64,000 nucleotides of DNA from Megascapheus bottae (taxonomy: Eukaryota; Chordata; Mammalia; Rodentia; Geomyidae), in contig JANJXV010000160.1 of the NCBI GenBank assembly GCA_024803745.1, positions 936,001-1,000,000 of the forward strand, read 5' to 3'. This document shows, one piece after another, positions 12,475 to 24,814 of the stretch. The notes beneath the pieces were generated by a model, which did no database searches, was not told where the DNA came from, and saw only the letters and a program-made list of their open reading frames with translations. Numbering within the stretch: position 1 is the first letter of the stretch; each line of letters opens with the position of its first letter. A program made the position numbers and the translations under genes.

Positions 12475-15435
12475 AAGTCTAAACACTCAGCCAGAACAAG
12501 CAGATTCTGTTCCGAAGAAGCCAGGTCTGATTCTGCTCAAAAAAGCCAAGAGAATTTCCACAAAGAAAGTGATGCTTTTAGTAAGTCATGCTGTAAAAGA
12601 ATCAGTATGGAAAGGACTGCAACTATGAAATCCATAATTAATCTGAGAATTATGCAAAGTCCAATATTAGAAAGCAGAAGGTGAGAAAAAGTGATGTGGC
12701 AACTGTAGAGTCAGAATTGGTTGTCTTGTTTCAACTATTTCATCAGCTAAATCAAGATACAGTGGTTTAAATACCAACTCAATTTGAAGTAGAGGTAAGT
12801 AACATTCAAGGAGCAATCGATATGATTTTAATTGTCTACTGGGAAAGAAGAGAAAAAATTGAAATTAAGGGTATACTACTTGTTCTTTCATAAAGTGTTA
12901 CCATCATCCAAGATAGGAAATAAAGGGAATTGGAAGGAAATAGTGAATTTTATTTTTACCATTTTAAGTTTTGACTCAAAGAATTAGGTGCTCTGAATTA
13001 CACTGAAGTGAATCCCAGGAGATGGGTGCAGGGCAGGGGACATGTGGTTGGAAGAAGCAGCTCAAGATGATCATTGAAATTTTGACAGTGCAATGTGGGC
13101 ACAAGGGCAGAAGAGGAGGAAATGGCAGAAGAGAGAACCAAAGATACTAAAGCTTGACAAATAGAGAGAGATCACAATGTGGAAAGGAATGAAAGGTGTA
13201 GAAGAAAGGAAGAGACAGGAAGTAGAATTGTTTTCTGAAAGGCAAGAAATAATTCCTTCAAGCATCAAAGTGAAAGGGCTTCTTCAGACTGTGAAAAACG
13301 GAGGGAAGTTAATTCAAAAGAGATACTAAAATTGGTCCCTGGATTTAATCTATAAGCCACCAGACATACGTTGATGGCTGAATAGTGCGAAGGAAGTGGT
13401 GGTGTGGAAACTATCATACTGCAGCGATGGAAGATGCTGGCTAAAGGAAGCCTGGCCAATCGTGTTAAATATGAGTGGAGGTTTTCTGTTAAGCTGTTCC
13501 TTTTTTCCAAAGGACAGATAAATAGGAACATCGTAGTGTGCTTGTAAATAAACATGATTTTAAACAAAATGACTACAGAGAGAAGTAGAACACATAATGC
13601 TTTAAATAGTCAACAATTGATGCTTCATCTTAGGAAAGATCCAGCACTGTCACTTTTGCTACAGTGACACACTGAAGGTGAAGTGTATTTGAAAAGAGGA
13701 AAAAGGCAGAACTTGTATTATTACACCCTCTAATTCCCTATAAATTTGAGTCTCTTCTGGGTGGTAGAGATCAAAATATGAGGAGGAGAGGAATCATATG
13801 GCAGCAATGTGATTTCCAAATCTAGCAATTAGAATTCAAGGATAAATTGTTTGCTATTTGGGTTTGGAAATTTGTAATATTCAAATTTACCCAGAGTAAC
13901 ACAGTTAAAGGTGCATGTCAACACTTGTGAGTTATTTCCTCATATCTAAATGGTTGCCATTTGCAACCACTTTCAAGTGTATTTGCTCAACAAATGCATG
14001 CTATTTGAGGAATCTACAGTGCCCAAACCATTCAAATCTGAGAAATAGGAGCTGGCTCAACCTACTGAAAGACCGCCAGGTACTAGGTTGTATTTGTAGT
14101 CATGTGGTACTTAAGAAAATGAACCTTATTTAACCAAGAAGTCTCAGTAAAATCAAGAGCTGTTGGCTAAAATTTTGCATACACACTAGTCTTCTTTTTA
14201 ATCAATGTCTTTTCATCCTTTTAGGTGCTGTGATCTTTCCCATAAAGAAAACTTGGAAAACTATTCCCACAAAGCAGAATTAAATCACCAGTGAGAAGAA
14301 TTATTCATGGAAGGAGTAAGGGTGATTACTGGAAATCATTCTGGGCCATGCTCCATACTGTCTAGTGCACTCTGGAGGGATTATTACATCCATAAGCTGA
14401 CTTCTTACTCAGCAGGCTATCTTACAGTTCTCTAATGGCAAAAGCTAACTTGAGAACATCTGATGGTAATGCAAATTACACCATAAATAACAATGGAAAT
14501 GAATTTTAGTTAGTGGAGAATCAATTGATTCTCCTTGTAGAATTCATAATAACCAAGACATTCATGTCATATTTGATATTGATAACTTTCTGAATTGATT
14601 AGTAAATTATTTCTTCATTTTTACATGTACTGCAGCCATATGCAGACACACATCAATTTTTCAAGTTGAATCAGACCTCATTTAAATTTTATACTGTTCC
14701 TCCATTACCAGTAAGGGAAATGAAGAATTTGATATATTATTATATGTTAAACTTTTAACACAGTCATGAATTCTGTTTCTAAAACACTGAGTGGTTGGGC
14801 AATTGAAATAAGCACACTTTTAAGACCAGCACACTTACAATTAAACCTCATTTTAGTAACATCACAGTATTAGTGAAAAAAGTCTTAGTCTCTCTTTCAG
14901 ATAGATATACTAATTAAGTATATTCACTTCATCAAACAAAATAGTGGGATTAGATCAATGCTGTGCATATTTGTACAAATAATATAACCTTCACTTTTTG
15001 TGAGGAAAGGAATGCTCTACCAAATGAGGACTAGTTAAAATGTGGGAGAATATACCCTTGGTCGTGGTGTAGCTATTTTTACAATGAAACCTGAACTTTG
15101 TCTAACAAGTTCCCTGGGGAATTAAGAGAAAAACACATTGAAATAGAGAATATAAATTTTAGCACAAAATTACATGGACTAACTTTAGACTTTAGAGTAA
15201 ATATTCACATTGTATACAACAGGACTGAATTTCTCATGAATAAAATATACAAAGTTATCAATACTTAATTTTGTCTAGAAAGTAAAATGCATAATTGCCC
15301 AAACATTTCTCACTGGTCTTTTAAAATGTACATGATACTTCAGATGATGACAGTTTTTGGTATTGGAAATGATTATACAATAAATTCTAACTGGTCTGAA
15401 AAAAAAAGAAAGTAAAGTGCAGAGGAAAGCAATTC
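12475..15435. other. 3 kb of unique AT-rich DNA
   Basis: No repeat family, RNA gene or credible exon recognised. Frames of 65-100 codons near 13071-13567 are short and opposite in strand to one another. The block 14300-14460 is less AT-rich and could hold conserved non-coding sequence, but nothing specific stands out. Confidence 0.45.
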
Positions 15436-15439
15436 ATGA

Positions 15440-15525
15440 GGGGCCGAGAGCATGGCCTAGTGGTTGAGTGTTTCTCTAACATTCATGAAGCCCTGGGTCA
15501 TTGAGTCATTGCTGGTGTAGTGCTT
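15440..15525 (+). repeat. IDL-type tRNA-like SINE monomer
   Basis: Has an A-box-like 'tggcctagtgg' at 15453-15463 and 'cattcatgaagccctgggtc', the left half of the IDL-Geo SINE. The B box is disrupted and the right module is missing. Confidence 0.7.
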
Positions 15526-15617
15526 GGATCTAATATCCATATATTAAGGATACCATATGCCTTTTGTTCCTTTGGTCTTGACTTATCTCAATCACAATGA
15601 TTTGCTCTAATATGTTT

Positions 15618-16122
15618 CTTTTTTACTATTTTTATTGTAATTGATAAAAGGGTTACATGATATTGTGCATTAATTCACATACATTGATACCCTTTCACAT
15701 GTCTTGGTCCACATTACCCTCCCCCCCACACCCCATCTTGGTTTTCCCCCCTTCCCTATCCAATTTCAAATAACCAAATACAAATATATCCAATATATCA
15801 GATTACAAAGTGAGGTACTATAATAATATGATATAACCAAGGGACAGCAAAAGAGATGAGAGATAACATAGTACATTAAGGACAACAATCATTCATTATA
15901 TGGCTTTTGTTTCAATATCATGGAGGTCCTTTCAATTAGCTTCATACTATATGGCCTTTTGTATCAAGGTTTTGCTCTATTACAAATCTCTGCTAGTAGA
16001 GCCCAAGGTTTCTACTGATTATGACAAATGAGGGAAACCATTGAGCCTAAGTTCCTTTGAGTCTGGCTTACTTCACTTAATATGACTTTTTCTAAGTCTT
16101 TCCATTTCATAACAAATAGGTC
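15618..16122 (-). mobile_element. L1 3' UTR plus ORF2 end, minus, 5'-truncated
   Basis: Reversed young-type L1: 'tttttattgtaattgataaa', 'gcattaattcacatacattg', C-rich block 15717-15755, 'aaccattgagcctaagttcc', ending within ORF2 at 'ccatttcataacaaatagg'. The break inside ORF2 is the usual 5' truncation. Confidence 0.9.
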
Positions 16123-16185
16123 TAATCTGTTTCTTAAAGAGAAAATAAACGGGTTTACTGGGCTGTTGTTTTCAGTTTTTTAATA

Positions 16186-16392
16186 GGTGGGTCCTGCTTG
16201 AAGTAAGGCCTGGTTGCTGTCTATGAGCTTTTCATTCAAGGTTAGTGCTTGAGCCACAACCCCAGTTCTGGTTTTTTTTCTGGAAGAGATAATAGTCTTA
16301 TGGATTTGCTGCTGGGATGGCATTTAACCACAATCCTCAGATCTCAGCTTCCTGAGTAGCTACGATTACAGGTATAAGCCAGTGGCACCTGA
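16186..16392 (-). repeat. Composite B1/7SL-Geo SINE, minus
   Basis: Reversed right module ('ggtcctgcttgaagtaaggc', 'gcttgagccacaac') followed by reversed B1-like head ('cctcagatctcagcttcctg', 'gattacaggtataagcca'). It sits just beyond the truncated end of the neighbouring L1. Confidence 0.8.
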
Positions 16393-16394
16393 CT

Positions 16395-17335
16395 TAAACA
16401 AGTTTTAATCTAAATTTTACGTATTTTATATAACTAAACATAATGGCATTTCCAACAAGAAAAGTCAAAAGTCTTATTAAGCAATGCTTTGCATACTGTT
16501 ACATCTATAACTAACCATGATTTAATTTCAGGTAATCATATTCTCAAAAGATCATTTACTTTATAAATATTGCTGTAAATTAAAACAAGTGGGAGTCAAA
16601 GAAGAGAAACAATCCAATAGTCAAGGCACAGAAACCGTAAACTCTCTTTGTTCAATTTAAGAGAACATGGAAAACATGCAATTTTATAACATAAGCCCTC
16701 CTGAAAAAGTTAACATTTTTGAACCTACTAATTAACGCTGATACTTAGTGCAAGCTGTATAAAATTGTTAAGAATTAATTAACTAATATAGTCTAAATAG
16801 GATCTCATTATGAACTGTAAAAACACAGGGAGGCACCTGCAAAAATTGCCTGAGGCTTTTCAAATGTAAGAGTGATAATAAGTAATCAGAGAAAGAAAGT
16901 TTCCTTAAATTAGTCGATTTATATTTTAGATTTGGGCAAGAAAGTTATTTTTAACATTATTCTAAAAGCTTCAATATTTTAAAATAGAAAGAAGTCAATG
17001 CATTTTAATCATCTACTGTGAAATGCCCAGAAGTGAAGTTGTTCATAGATATCTGCAAAAAAATTAGACTCCTGAATATGCTAGAAGACCAACAATGACA
17101 TGAGGCAAGAGGTATTCTTAACACAGCTGCCAGGTCTTTGCAAAGGCTAAGTCAGATGCTACCATGGCTGTGTCCAAAATCCAGGCATGCATAGTCTCTC
17201 TTCATTCAGTCAAAGCCAAACTCCCGGAAGAGAGTGTCAAGACCTTCTGTTATCTGCAAGCATAGCAGCAGCCCTGCCTGCCTCCTCTCTGATCCCATCT
17301 CCTCCTCGCCCTTCACTCCCACCAAGTGCAGTGGT
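16395..17335. other. AT-rich unique DNA, nothing recognised
   Basis: No repeat or coding signal that I can name. Composition is typical of the window. Confidence 0.5.
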
Positions 17336-17339
17336 GTAC

Positions 17340-17655
17340 ATACTTGATGTTACTTCAGGGTGGCAGGTGATCTCTAACATGAAACAGCTCAGATCATCAC
17401 TTTCCTCTGCCTGTGTGTTTCTCCCTGATGGTCACCAAACCCCCAACCTGCACACTTTGCTCATAGGTCACTTTCTCAAAGACCACTCAGCCACTGCTAC
17501 CCTGCCTCATGCATTTTCAATCCTTATTCCTGTTTGAACTTTTCTCCTTTTATCCTTCTGATGTCATGTTCCTATGTGCAATATAATTTACTACTTTATT
17601 ATGCTGAGTATTTATTATCTGGTTCCCTCTACAATATAAGCACTGGAGACTGTCC
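17340..17655 (+). repeat. L2 LINE 3' region
   Basis: Follows the L2 order: 'aggtcactttctcaaagacc', 'ccactgctaccctgcctcat', 'tatttattatctggttccct', 'aatataagcactggagactg'. The 116-codon frame at 17187-17537 overlaps it and is incidental. Confidence 0.55.
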
Positions 17656-17685
17656 TAAAAGCTGGATGTAAATTTACAATGAAGT

Positions 17686-17838
17686 TTTTAAATTGTATTT
17701 TATTATCAGGATAAAGTATAGAGGGATTGCAGTTACATACATCGGGTATGGGGTACATTACTTCTCAAACCTTGATAACCCCTTCTCATATTTTTGTACC
17801 CCTTTCTCTTCCTCCATCCCTTCCCAATCATCTCCTAA
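17686..17838 (-). mobile_element. L1 3' UTR, older lineage, minus
   Basis: Reversed L1 3' end: 'ttttattatcaggataaagt', 'tcaaaccttgataacccctt', then a pyrimidine-rich block. Only about 150 bp remain. Confidence 0.7.
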
Positions 17839-17839
17839 C

Positions 17840-19150
17840 CAGGAATTGTTAATGCTAACTGATATTTAAAGGCTATGATATACCTACTCTTTTTAGACAA
17901 CTGATGTTTTCAAATCATTTGGAATAAATATAATTCATTCAACTTCTTTTCAGACTTCCGGTGAGTACCAGAAAGGATTTACTAATGGATATTTAGCTTC
18001 CTAACATGGCACAAGCATTCAATAAGGTACCAACTAAACTGGAATTATAGTAAAATCACCTTCAGTAGCATGAATCATAAGTAATGATTGACAACAGATA
18101 ACTACCAAGGCTTTTTTTCTACAAGAGCCTATAAATGATCTCAATCTGTCTCTTAGAAGAAACAAACACCAATAATATCAGTGGAGATAGGAAGGTTGGG
18201 GCAGAAAAGCAACCCAGAAAAAAACTCAAACTCTTAGAAAGGAAAAAAAAATAACTAAAGCAGAAAGGGCCAGGGACATGATTCAAATAGTATAGCACAC
18301 ACAACTCTGTCCTCAAAAATCATGAGTACAGTATTTATCTTTCATTAATTCACACAATAGAGTTGCTAAAACTTTTTATAGGTACTGGCTTTATGAAAAT
18401 TATTTAGTACAAAGTGAGGGTCAAGATTTAAAGACATTGCCTAAGCTACCAGAGCTTTGAAAATATCTGAACACTGCACAGATAAATATTAAGGTTATTC
18501 TGTGAAGGATAAGGGGATACCTGGTATGCTATGACAGCTCATAAGTGATGATGAACCTTCACTGAAACACTGATTCATGAAGACACTTTGGGCAGTAGTG
18601 CTCCCTGTAACTACTACTCTGGCTGTTTCTTTCACTTCTTTCTAAGGCTAAATAATTCCTAGAATTTCATGCCCTGTCTTCAAGTGAAATTAAATGTAGA
18701 ATACTACAGCAGTGCTTTTACTTGGGAACTTGTGGCAAACACATTTGTCCAGCCTTGTCCAACAAACAGAGGAGGGACACTGGCATAGCAACTCAGGCTT
18801 AGGGAGAACCTAAGCATGACATTTAGAAAAATATTTGTGAAAAAGAAGGGTTTTGTTTCCACAGCAACCAACTTTCTCAGTCTTCTGAGCTCTACTAAAA
18901 ATAAAACAAATGAAAGCTGGTAAGAGAAACAGAGTAAGGTCTAATGTAGAATGGCACACAAAGCAAAAATAAAGGACGCTGAAGCCAAGTTCATTGGAAG
19001 AAGCATAGCAAATCCTCAGTTAATCATGAGTGTCCTAATCTGGTCATGACCCTTTAAATCTTCATTTCTTTATTTTTTGGTAACTACTGGCCGTGAGATT
19101 CTTCTCTCTCCATAAAGCAGAGCCTCCAGAATTTATTCATCTTGTACAAT
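17840..19150. other. Unique DNA, nothing recognised
   Basis: A weak ID-like stretch may lie at 18265-18350 ('ggccagggacatgattcaaa'), too degraded to call. The rest shows no named feature. Confidence 0.45.
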
Positions 19151-19868
19151 TGGGTTTCAGTGCCCAGGATCAGTAACTCTCTTGCCTCTGTTCTCGGCTA
19201 CCCATCACCGCAACACCGTGAGGCTATTTTAGGTAACTTGTACAAGTCTTTGTTGTCTTGTGATGAGGTTACTTTGCTTAACACAACATCTTCAGAATTC
19301 ATCCCTACAGCTGCCTGTGGTTGAACTCCCTTCTTTTCTAGGGTTCAATAATACCCAATTTTGTGTATATAACACATATACTTTGTCCATTTACCTGTGG
19401 TTGAGCCCTTACCACTTCTTGAGTATGGTGCACAGTGCTTCAATCAACATTGGGATTTGGGTTTTCTTTGAGGTATCTTAACTTACCCTTTAGTAACAAG
19501 TCAATGCCTGGCCTCATAAAATGAATTTCTTTTAGTTTTTGAAATAACTAAAGAGTCATTATTGATTCTCCTTTAAATGTTTGGTATGGTTCATCAGTGA
19601 ACTGTTATGGTTTAAGCTTTTCTCCTAAATGACTGTATGTCATTTCTACATTCCATTTCTTCATGATGAAATGCATAAGTGTTTTATGTTTGTAGGACTG
19701 TTTCCCAGTTCCCCTAGGTCAATTATTTTTCTTTCAGATAATTGTTATAAATTCTAATGGTCCTTTCTCTTTCTGAAGCATCCATTGTAATACCTCCTCG
19801 CTTTTTATCTAAATTTATTTATTTTTATATTGTTTATTTCTTAGTATAGATGAAGAACTTTAATTTTT

Positions 19869-20062
19869 CTTTTTTTTGCCAGTCCTGGGCTTGAGCTCAG
19901 GGCCTGAGCACTGTCCTTGGAGTTTCTCAAGGCTAGAGCTCTACCACTTGATCCTCAGCACCACTTCCGGCTTTTTCTATGTATGTGGTACCGAGGAATC
20001 GAACCCGGGTCTTCATGCATGCTAGGCAAGCACTTTAACCACTAGGCCAAACTCCCAGCTCC
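19869..20062 (-). repeat. IDL-Geo SINE with intact pol III boxes and TSD
   Basis: On the minus strand: A box 'tggcctagtgg' (20039-20049), a perfect B box 'ggttcgattcc' (19995-20005), then the right module with 'aagtggtagagctctagcct', ending in an A-rich tail. Flanks are an 18-bp target-site duplication with two mismatches at 19851-19868 and 20063-20080, sharing 'tgaag' and 'tttaattttt'. This is the best-preserved SINE in the window and the main taxonomic clue. Confidence 0.92.
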
Positions 20063-20261
20063 TGAAGGAGTTTAATTTTTATAAGTTCACTGATTTTTGT
20101 CTTTACTGATTTTCCATTTTCTTTGTTTCTATTGCTGTTTTGGTTCTACATTAAATACTAATTTCTGCAAACTAGACTTCATTTGTCCTTTTTTTTCAAT
20201 GTCATTATAATGTGTAATGTATAATATTAGGTTACTTATTTGAAACACTTCTTGTTTCATT

Positions 20262-20560
20262 TTGACTGTCCTGGGTTTTGAACTCAAGGTTTTATGTTTG
20301 CTAAGAAGGTGCTCGGTCACTTGAACCAAAACTCCAGATCTATGTTGCAGTTATTTTTAAGATAGAGCCTCAGTGATGGACCTTGATACTCCTGTTCACT
20401 CTTCTCAGACTAGCTGGACTACTAGCACATGCCGCCATTCCCAGCACCTGTTGAAGTGGGATTTCATGAAAGCTTCTGCCTATACTAAATTCTGATTTTC
20501 CAGATCTCTGCCTCCTGTACAGCTGGAGTGATAGGTGTGTGCAATTGGTTATGAGAGATC
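20262..20560 (-). repeat. Degraded composite SINE, minus
   Basis: Has a reversed ID-like part ('gggttttgaactcaaggttt') and a reversed B1-like head ('ccagatctctgcctcctgta', 'gctggagtgataggtgtgtg'). Strongly diverged, so older than the IDL-Geo copy just upstream. Confidence 0.55.
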
Positions 20561-20927
20561 TTATGACCTTTCTCCCTCCAGGATGACTTTCAATGGCCTG
20601 GGCAGTTTTGCTTTATATATTTACTCTTATGATAGTGATTATGTATTTACCACTATTATGATTTCTTGGTGAATTGGAACTTACATAACTACATATTGTT
20701 TCTGTTTATGTCTTAGAACAATTTTTACTGAAATTCTACTCTGTATGATATAAATATAGCCACTTCATTCTTTTTTTTTGCTTGCCTTTATCATGGGATG
20801 TCTATTCTTTTCCTTCACTTTCATCCTACACATGCCCTTAAATGTAAAGTAAGTTACTTATAGCCAACATATAGTTTGATTTTAAGCTACACGTGCACAT
20901 GCAAAAATACATATAAAATTTTTGAAC

Positions 20928-21122
20928 TCAGGCACGCTTACTTGATTTACGTGGTTGGCCAGAACTCTACCATTTAAATCAGTACAGCCCTGCTCTTTGC
21001 TCGTTATTTTACAGATGTGGTCTAGAAAACTCCTCACTGACTGGCCTTGGACCACAATCCTTCGGATCTCAACCTGCTGAGTAACTATGATTACAGGCCT
21101 GACACACCAGTCTCCAAACTCA
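20928..21122 (-). repeat. Degraded composite SINE, minus
   Basis: The plus strand shows 'ttttgaactcaggcacgct', 'cagaactctaccatttaaat', then reversed B1-like 'ttcggatctcaacctgctga' and 'gattacaggcctgacacacc'. Right and left modules are both recognisable. Confidence 0.65.
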
Positions 21123-21124
21123 TC

Positions 21125-22635
21125 CTGTTTTCCATGTAGCCTCTCTAAGACAATAGTAATTTAAATGTCTCTTGTGCCATGAATAATTCATCCTTTCTTA
21201 TTATCACATTTCTCTACCTTCCAAGGTAACTTTCTTTGTTTTAAAGTTCATGTGATCAAATGGGGTCTACCTAAATTTTACAATGGAGGAGAGTTTCCTT
21301 ATTTTAAAACCTGGTCTACAAACTTAATCCTATCTGTAAGGCCCTTTTTCCTATACAATTCAAGATATTCATAACTTGTAGAGATTAGGAATCATTATCA
21401 TACCTACTACAGTCACAAATCCAAGAAACAAATACTCATGAATACTACTTACGCCAAACAACACAGATCTGTTGTCCTAATCATAACTCAGGGATCTCTA
21501 GGAAATAAATGTCATCAACAGAATATTACTCTTAAAATAAAGCTCTTAAATTAACTTAATGAAGATAAATACATTATTTAGTTTTACAATCTTTATCGCT
21601 GTATGCAGTCGCTAGTACTACACAAAGGTCAAGGTGCTGTGGTGTGGGATATATGAATAGTTAATAACCAACATTTGTTCTCAGTCTTCCTCCATTTGGA
21701 AGAATAGATGGAGTCATTACTATTGTGTACAGTGCCTTGAAGCCAGTTTAAATAAGTCACTTTTTTACTGGGCTTGATTTATATAAACTATTAAACAATT
21801 TCAATGGATCAAAAGACAATATTGCCCCACAGAGTCATCTGTCATTTGTTTATTCTCATTAGCTGTATGAAAAATAAACCATGGAACTGCATAAAAATAT
21901 ATTGGAATCAAAGCTTTCTTTACTGTTTAAATTATAATTCAGAACTCTGAATTTAAATGCTGGGAATGTAAAAAAGCAAGCAAACAATGGCATTAAACAA
22001 GGCTGGAAAGTCACTACAACCTCTTTAACAATTTGCCTTTGGAGTACATGGCTGTCTGTAAATATCTCCTAATGTAATAGTAGACAAGGGTCAAAAGTAC
22101 TAACCCCTGAGATTCACTATTCTCCTCTGAATAACAACCTGTTTTTCATGGGATGTTTTAAAGATAGAGGCAATTCACAAAAGTGCTTTAACAATGTATT
22201 TGCCTAGGATACTTTCAAAATATTAACCTGACTCTGGTTTCAGATTTGGTATTATATCTGATTCATACAGTTTACTACTATTTATTCATTTTATTTCTAA
22301 TTTCTAATACACAGTCAATAGTACTGATGATGAGTTAGGCAAGGAATTAGGAAACCTTGTGTTTGAGAATGATGTCTCAGATGTTAATTTTAAAAATTTT
22401 TACATATCGGCTACTGACATTAGCAGAATGGATTGTGATACACAGCATTGTCTTACTGACTCCCACAATCCTTGCAAAATCTGTTTGTATATCCAAGGGT
22501 AAACACTATTCCCCAAAAATTCTGTCAAGAGTTCATGAGATACAACCCATTCTACAAGAGTTAATAACATAAAATAGTGTCCAAACCTCCTCTTCTTGAA
22601 AGGAATCTACTAGTATTATCACTGCTATTTTTTGC
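21125..22635. other. Unique AT-rich DNA, nothing recognised
   Basis: No repeat, RNA gene or exon named. A 71-codon frame at 22357-22572 has no recognisable family. Confidence 0.45.
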
Positions 22636-22639
22636 TTCA

Positions 22640-22858
22640 CTTTATTTTGACATTTTAGCACTAGGAATTGAACCTATGCCTCCCACGGGATAGGCAATCA
22701 TTCTACCTAGTAATTCTTGGTGTTCTTTGATTTGCATTTGTATTTGGTGTTTGAGAAAGAAGCTCACTAACTTTCTTTTGTTTGGCTCCAGACAACACCG
22801 TCCTGCCTCCTGAATAGCTAGCTGAGACATCAGTCATGTGCCACCATATTGGGCACAT
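22640..22858 (-). repeat. Composite tRNA/B1-like SINE, minus, old
   Basis: Reversed tRNA-like part ('actaggaattgaacctatgc', 'ggcaatcattctacctag') and reversed B1-like head ('cctgcctcctgaatagctag', 'cagtcatgtgccaccatatt'). Confidence 0.6.
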
Positions 22859-23185
22859 CGCTTAATAAAGCCACACTAGGTATGATCAATGGCAAATAAA
22901 ATTTCAGTGGCTGTGAACTACGAAGTCACTAAGCTAGGCAAGTCTTACCCTGGACACAGAAGTGCTCTTAGTGGTCCTTTGAGGCACCCTGGTGCAATTA
23001 CAAAGCCTTCTTGTCATGCTATGTAGAACAACACAGCCAGGCACCAGGCTTCACCTATGCTGTCTCCACTGGTACAGTCTCATCTACATATGGCTCATAT
23101 ATGTTTAAGTTCAGTTTCAAAAAATGTGTGTCCACTACTTCAGGAAATAAACAGCAAAATGCAAATTCAAAATTCCTTCACATGA

Positions 23186-23277
23186 AAAGACCTGTAACAA
23201 ATAGCGCATGTGAACTCCTGCGTTTCTGATATGGAAAGACATGTAACAAATAGCACATGTGAACTCCCACGTTTTTC
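23186..23277 (+). repeat. Two-copy 49-bp tandem duplication
   Basis: 'ctgtaacaaatagcgcatgt' near 23192 and 'atgtaacaaatagcacatgt' near 23241 start two consecutive units that also share 'gtgaactcc' and 'cgttt'. Differences are a few substitutions. Confidence 0.8.
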
Positions 23278-23289
23278 AGCTGTCTTACA

Positions 23290-24605
23290 GTTTAGCTTGC
23301 CGAGCAGAGATGGGAAAGAGAAAAGGGTTAATGATTGCATCTTGTTCTTGAAATGGGAACCAAAGGGGGAATGTGCCACTTTGAGACAAGGAAATCAAAA
23401 GCTAGTCCAGAATTCTCCAGATTCTCATTTTTCCAAATATGAGGTAAATGGGCAAGACTGTGTCATATGGGTAGAGCCCCAAGGAGGGAAGCCTCCATCT
23501 TCCACTCCCTGGGAGGCTGTGAGAGAAAGCCAAGGCCTCTGCTAACCCACACTGGACATGCAAAATGTATGCAGTGGATACTTTAGTTACATTGTGTGTA
23601 AACACAAGAAGGAGTCTGGGCTATACACAGTATAAGCAAACAGGTCAAGGTTGCTGAGATGAGAAGGTAACCCCCAGTCTCCTGACATGCAGGCCTCAGT
23701 TCTCATTACAGTCACTACTCTCGTTCCATTGACCACAGCAGAATAATAAACAACATCCCTGAAAATGGATTTAAAGACCACTCAATCCAAATTCTCTAAG
23801 CTCAAGGTGACAGCCCACTATCCAGAGGCTATTAAAAGCCATTGGTGGGCTCAGTACCCAAGACTCACACCTGTAGTTCTGGGTACTCACTCAGTAGACT
23901 GCATCTCAGTTAAGCAGTGACTGGCGTCTGTGACCTGGATCAGTATAATAACAAGCTATAGGATATAAAGGTACCAGGAACATGAGTTTGGGAAGCCGAC
24001 TCTTAGCCACTAGCCATTTGGCTACTTTATGTCCCTCATTGTAGTTATCTACCTAAACAGGCTTTTTGTGAGGTTTTGTAATCTGAAGCAAGGTCACTGT
24101 CATCTAATTATCACCTTGTCTTGGGTCCAAAAAATAGAACACAGTCCTGTAACAAGTTCTACAAAGTAGGTTTATTAGTTACAAGAACAGGAGTCCAAGA
24201 TCCACTGCAAGCTGGTTCCTAACGCTAAAGAAAGCTCTCCACAGCAGTCGCCTCACTTGCACCACAGGTGAAGGATTCCCCAAAAGTTTCATCTTAAGTT
24301 TTACACGAGGACAGATGAGTTTCTGTGTTAAAGGGCATCTGTCTCCTAAATGGGACTAGAATGAGCACAGATGTTTTCATCATGACAAATTTATCATCTT
24401 GATAAATTGCATTCCTATACAATACAACCTACAGTTAATTTGGAGCATTACAAATGATGCAAAGGAAAGAAATGGGTCTCTCTAAGGCCACTCAGAAAAA
24501 TGTTCCACAGAAATGAATTTAACTAATTGAGAATTTTATTTTATATAGTATTTTGTCTCTTCAAAGTAAAGGACAATATAACAGCTTCCATGTACCAGCA
24601 TGGCC
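23290..24605. other. Unique DNA; possible old LTR on minus near 24.1 kb
   Basis: A 111-codon frame at 23210-23545 begins inside the tandem duplication and shows no family I know. Near 24130-24330 the minus strand reads 'aataaacctactttgtagaa', reminiscent of an LTR polyadenylation region, but no LTR boundaries are visible. The stretch at 23838-24010 faintly resembles a SINE. Confidence 0.3.
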
Positions 24606-24611
24606 CTTAGT

Positions 24612-24812
24612 GTTTATGAATATCTGCTCATCTAATGTTCACAGAAATTTGAGGCATTTACTCTTACTAATCTCGGAGGTTTTTCAAAGAAAACAGTGAA
24701 GCACAGAGTGGCTTGTTCAAGGTCATCTAGGTTGTAAATGAATGCAGTAAGTTTTGAAGCTAGGCAACAGCTTTCAGAACCCATATTTACATCCATTAAG
24801 CTACAATGCCAA
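24612..24812 (+). repeat. MIR SINE
   Basis: Clear MIR order: 'ctcatctaatgttcacagaa', 'gtgaagcacagagtggcttg', 'tcaaggtcatctaggttgta', 'tccattaagctacaatgcca'. About 200 bp, moderately diverged. Confidence 0.75.
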
Positions 24813-24814
24813 GG

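Larger units (their letters stand above)
19155..20890 (-). mobile_element. Ancient L1, minus, ~1.7 kb, split by nested SINEs
   Basis: Reading the plus strand, reversed L1 landmarks appear in order: 'catcttcagaattcatccct', 'gggttcaataatacccaatt', 'ggcctcataaaatgaatttc', 'tcttctttaaatg'-like sequence near 19570, 'aatattaggttacttatttg' near 20225, and 'gatataaatatagccacttc' plus 'gccaacatatagtttgattt' near 20748-20882. This is the order of an old mammalian L1 from its 3' UTR back into ORF2. An IDL-Geo SINE (19869-20062) and a degraded SINE (20262-20560) sit inside it. Confidence 0.65.

Noticed and set aside
23210..23545. 111-codon plus-strand frame
   Set aside because: It begins inside a local tandem duplication and resembles no family I know; likely chance.
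24130..24330. Possible minus-strand LTR end
   Set aside because: An AATAAA-like signal and some LTR-like flavour, but no TG/CA boundaries, duplication or internal sequence could be found.
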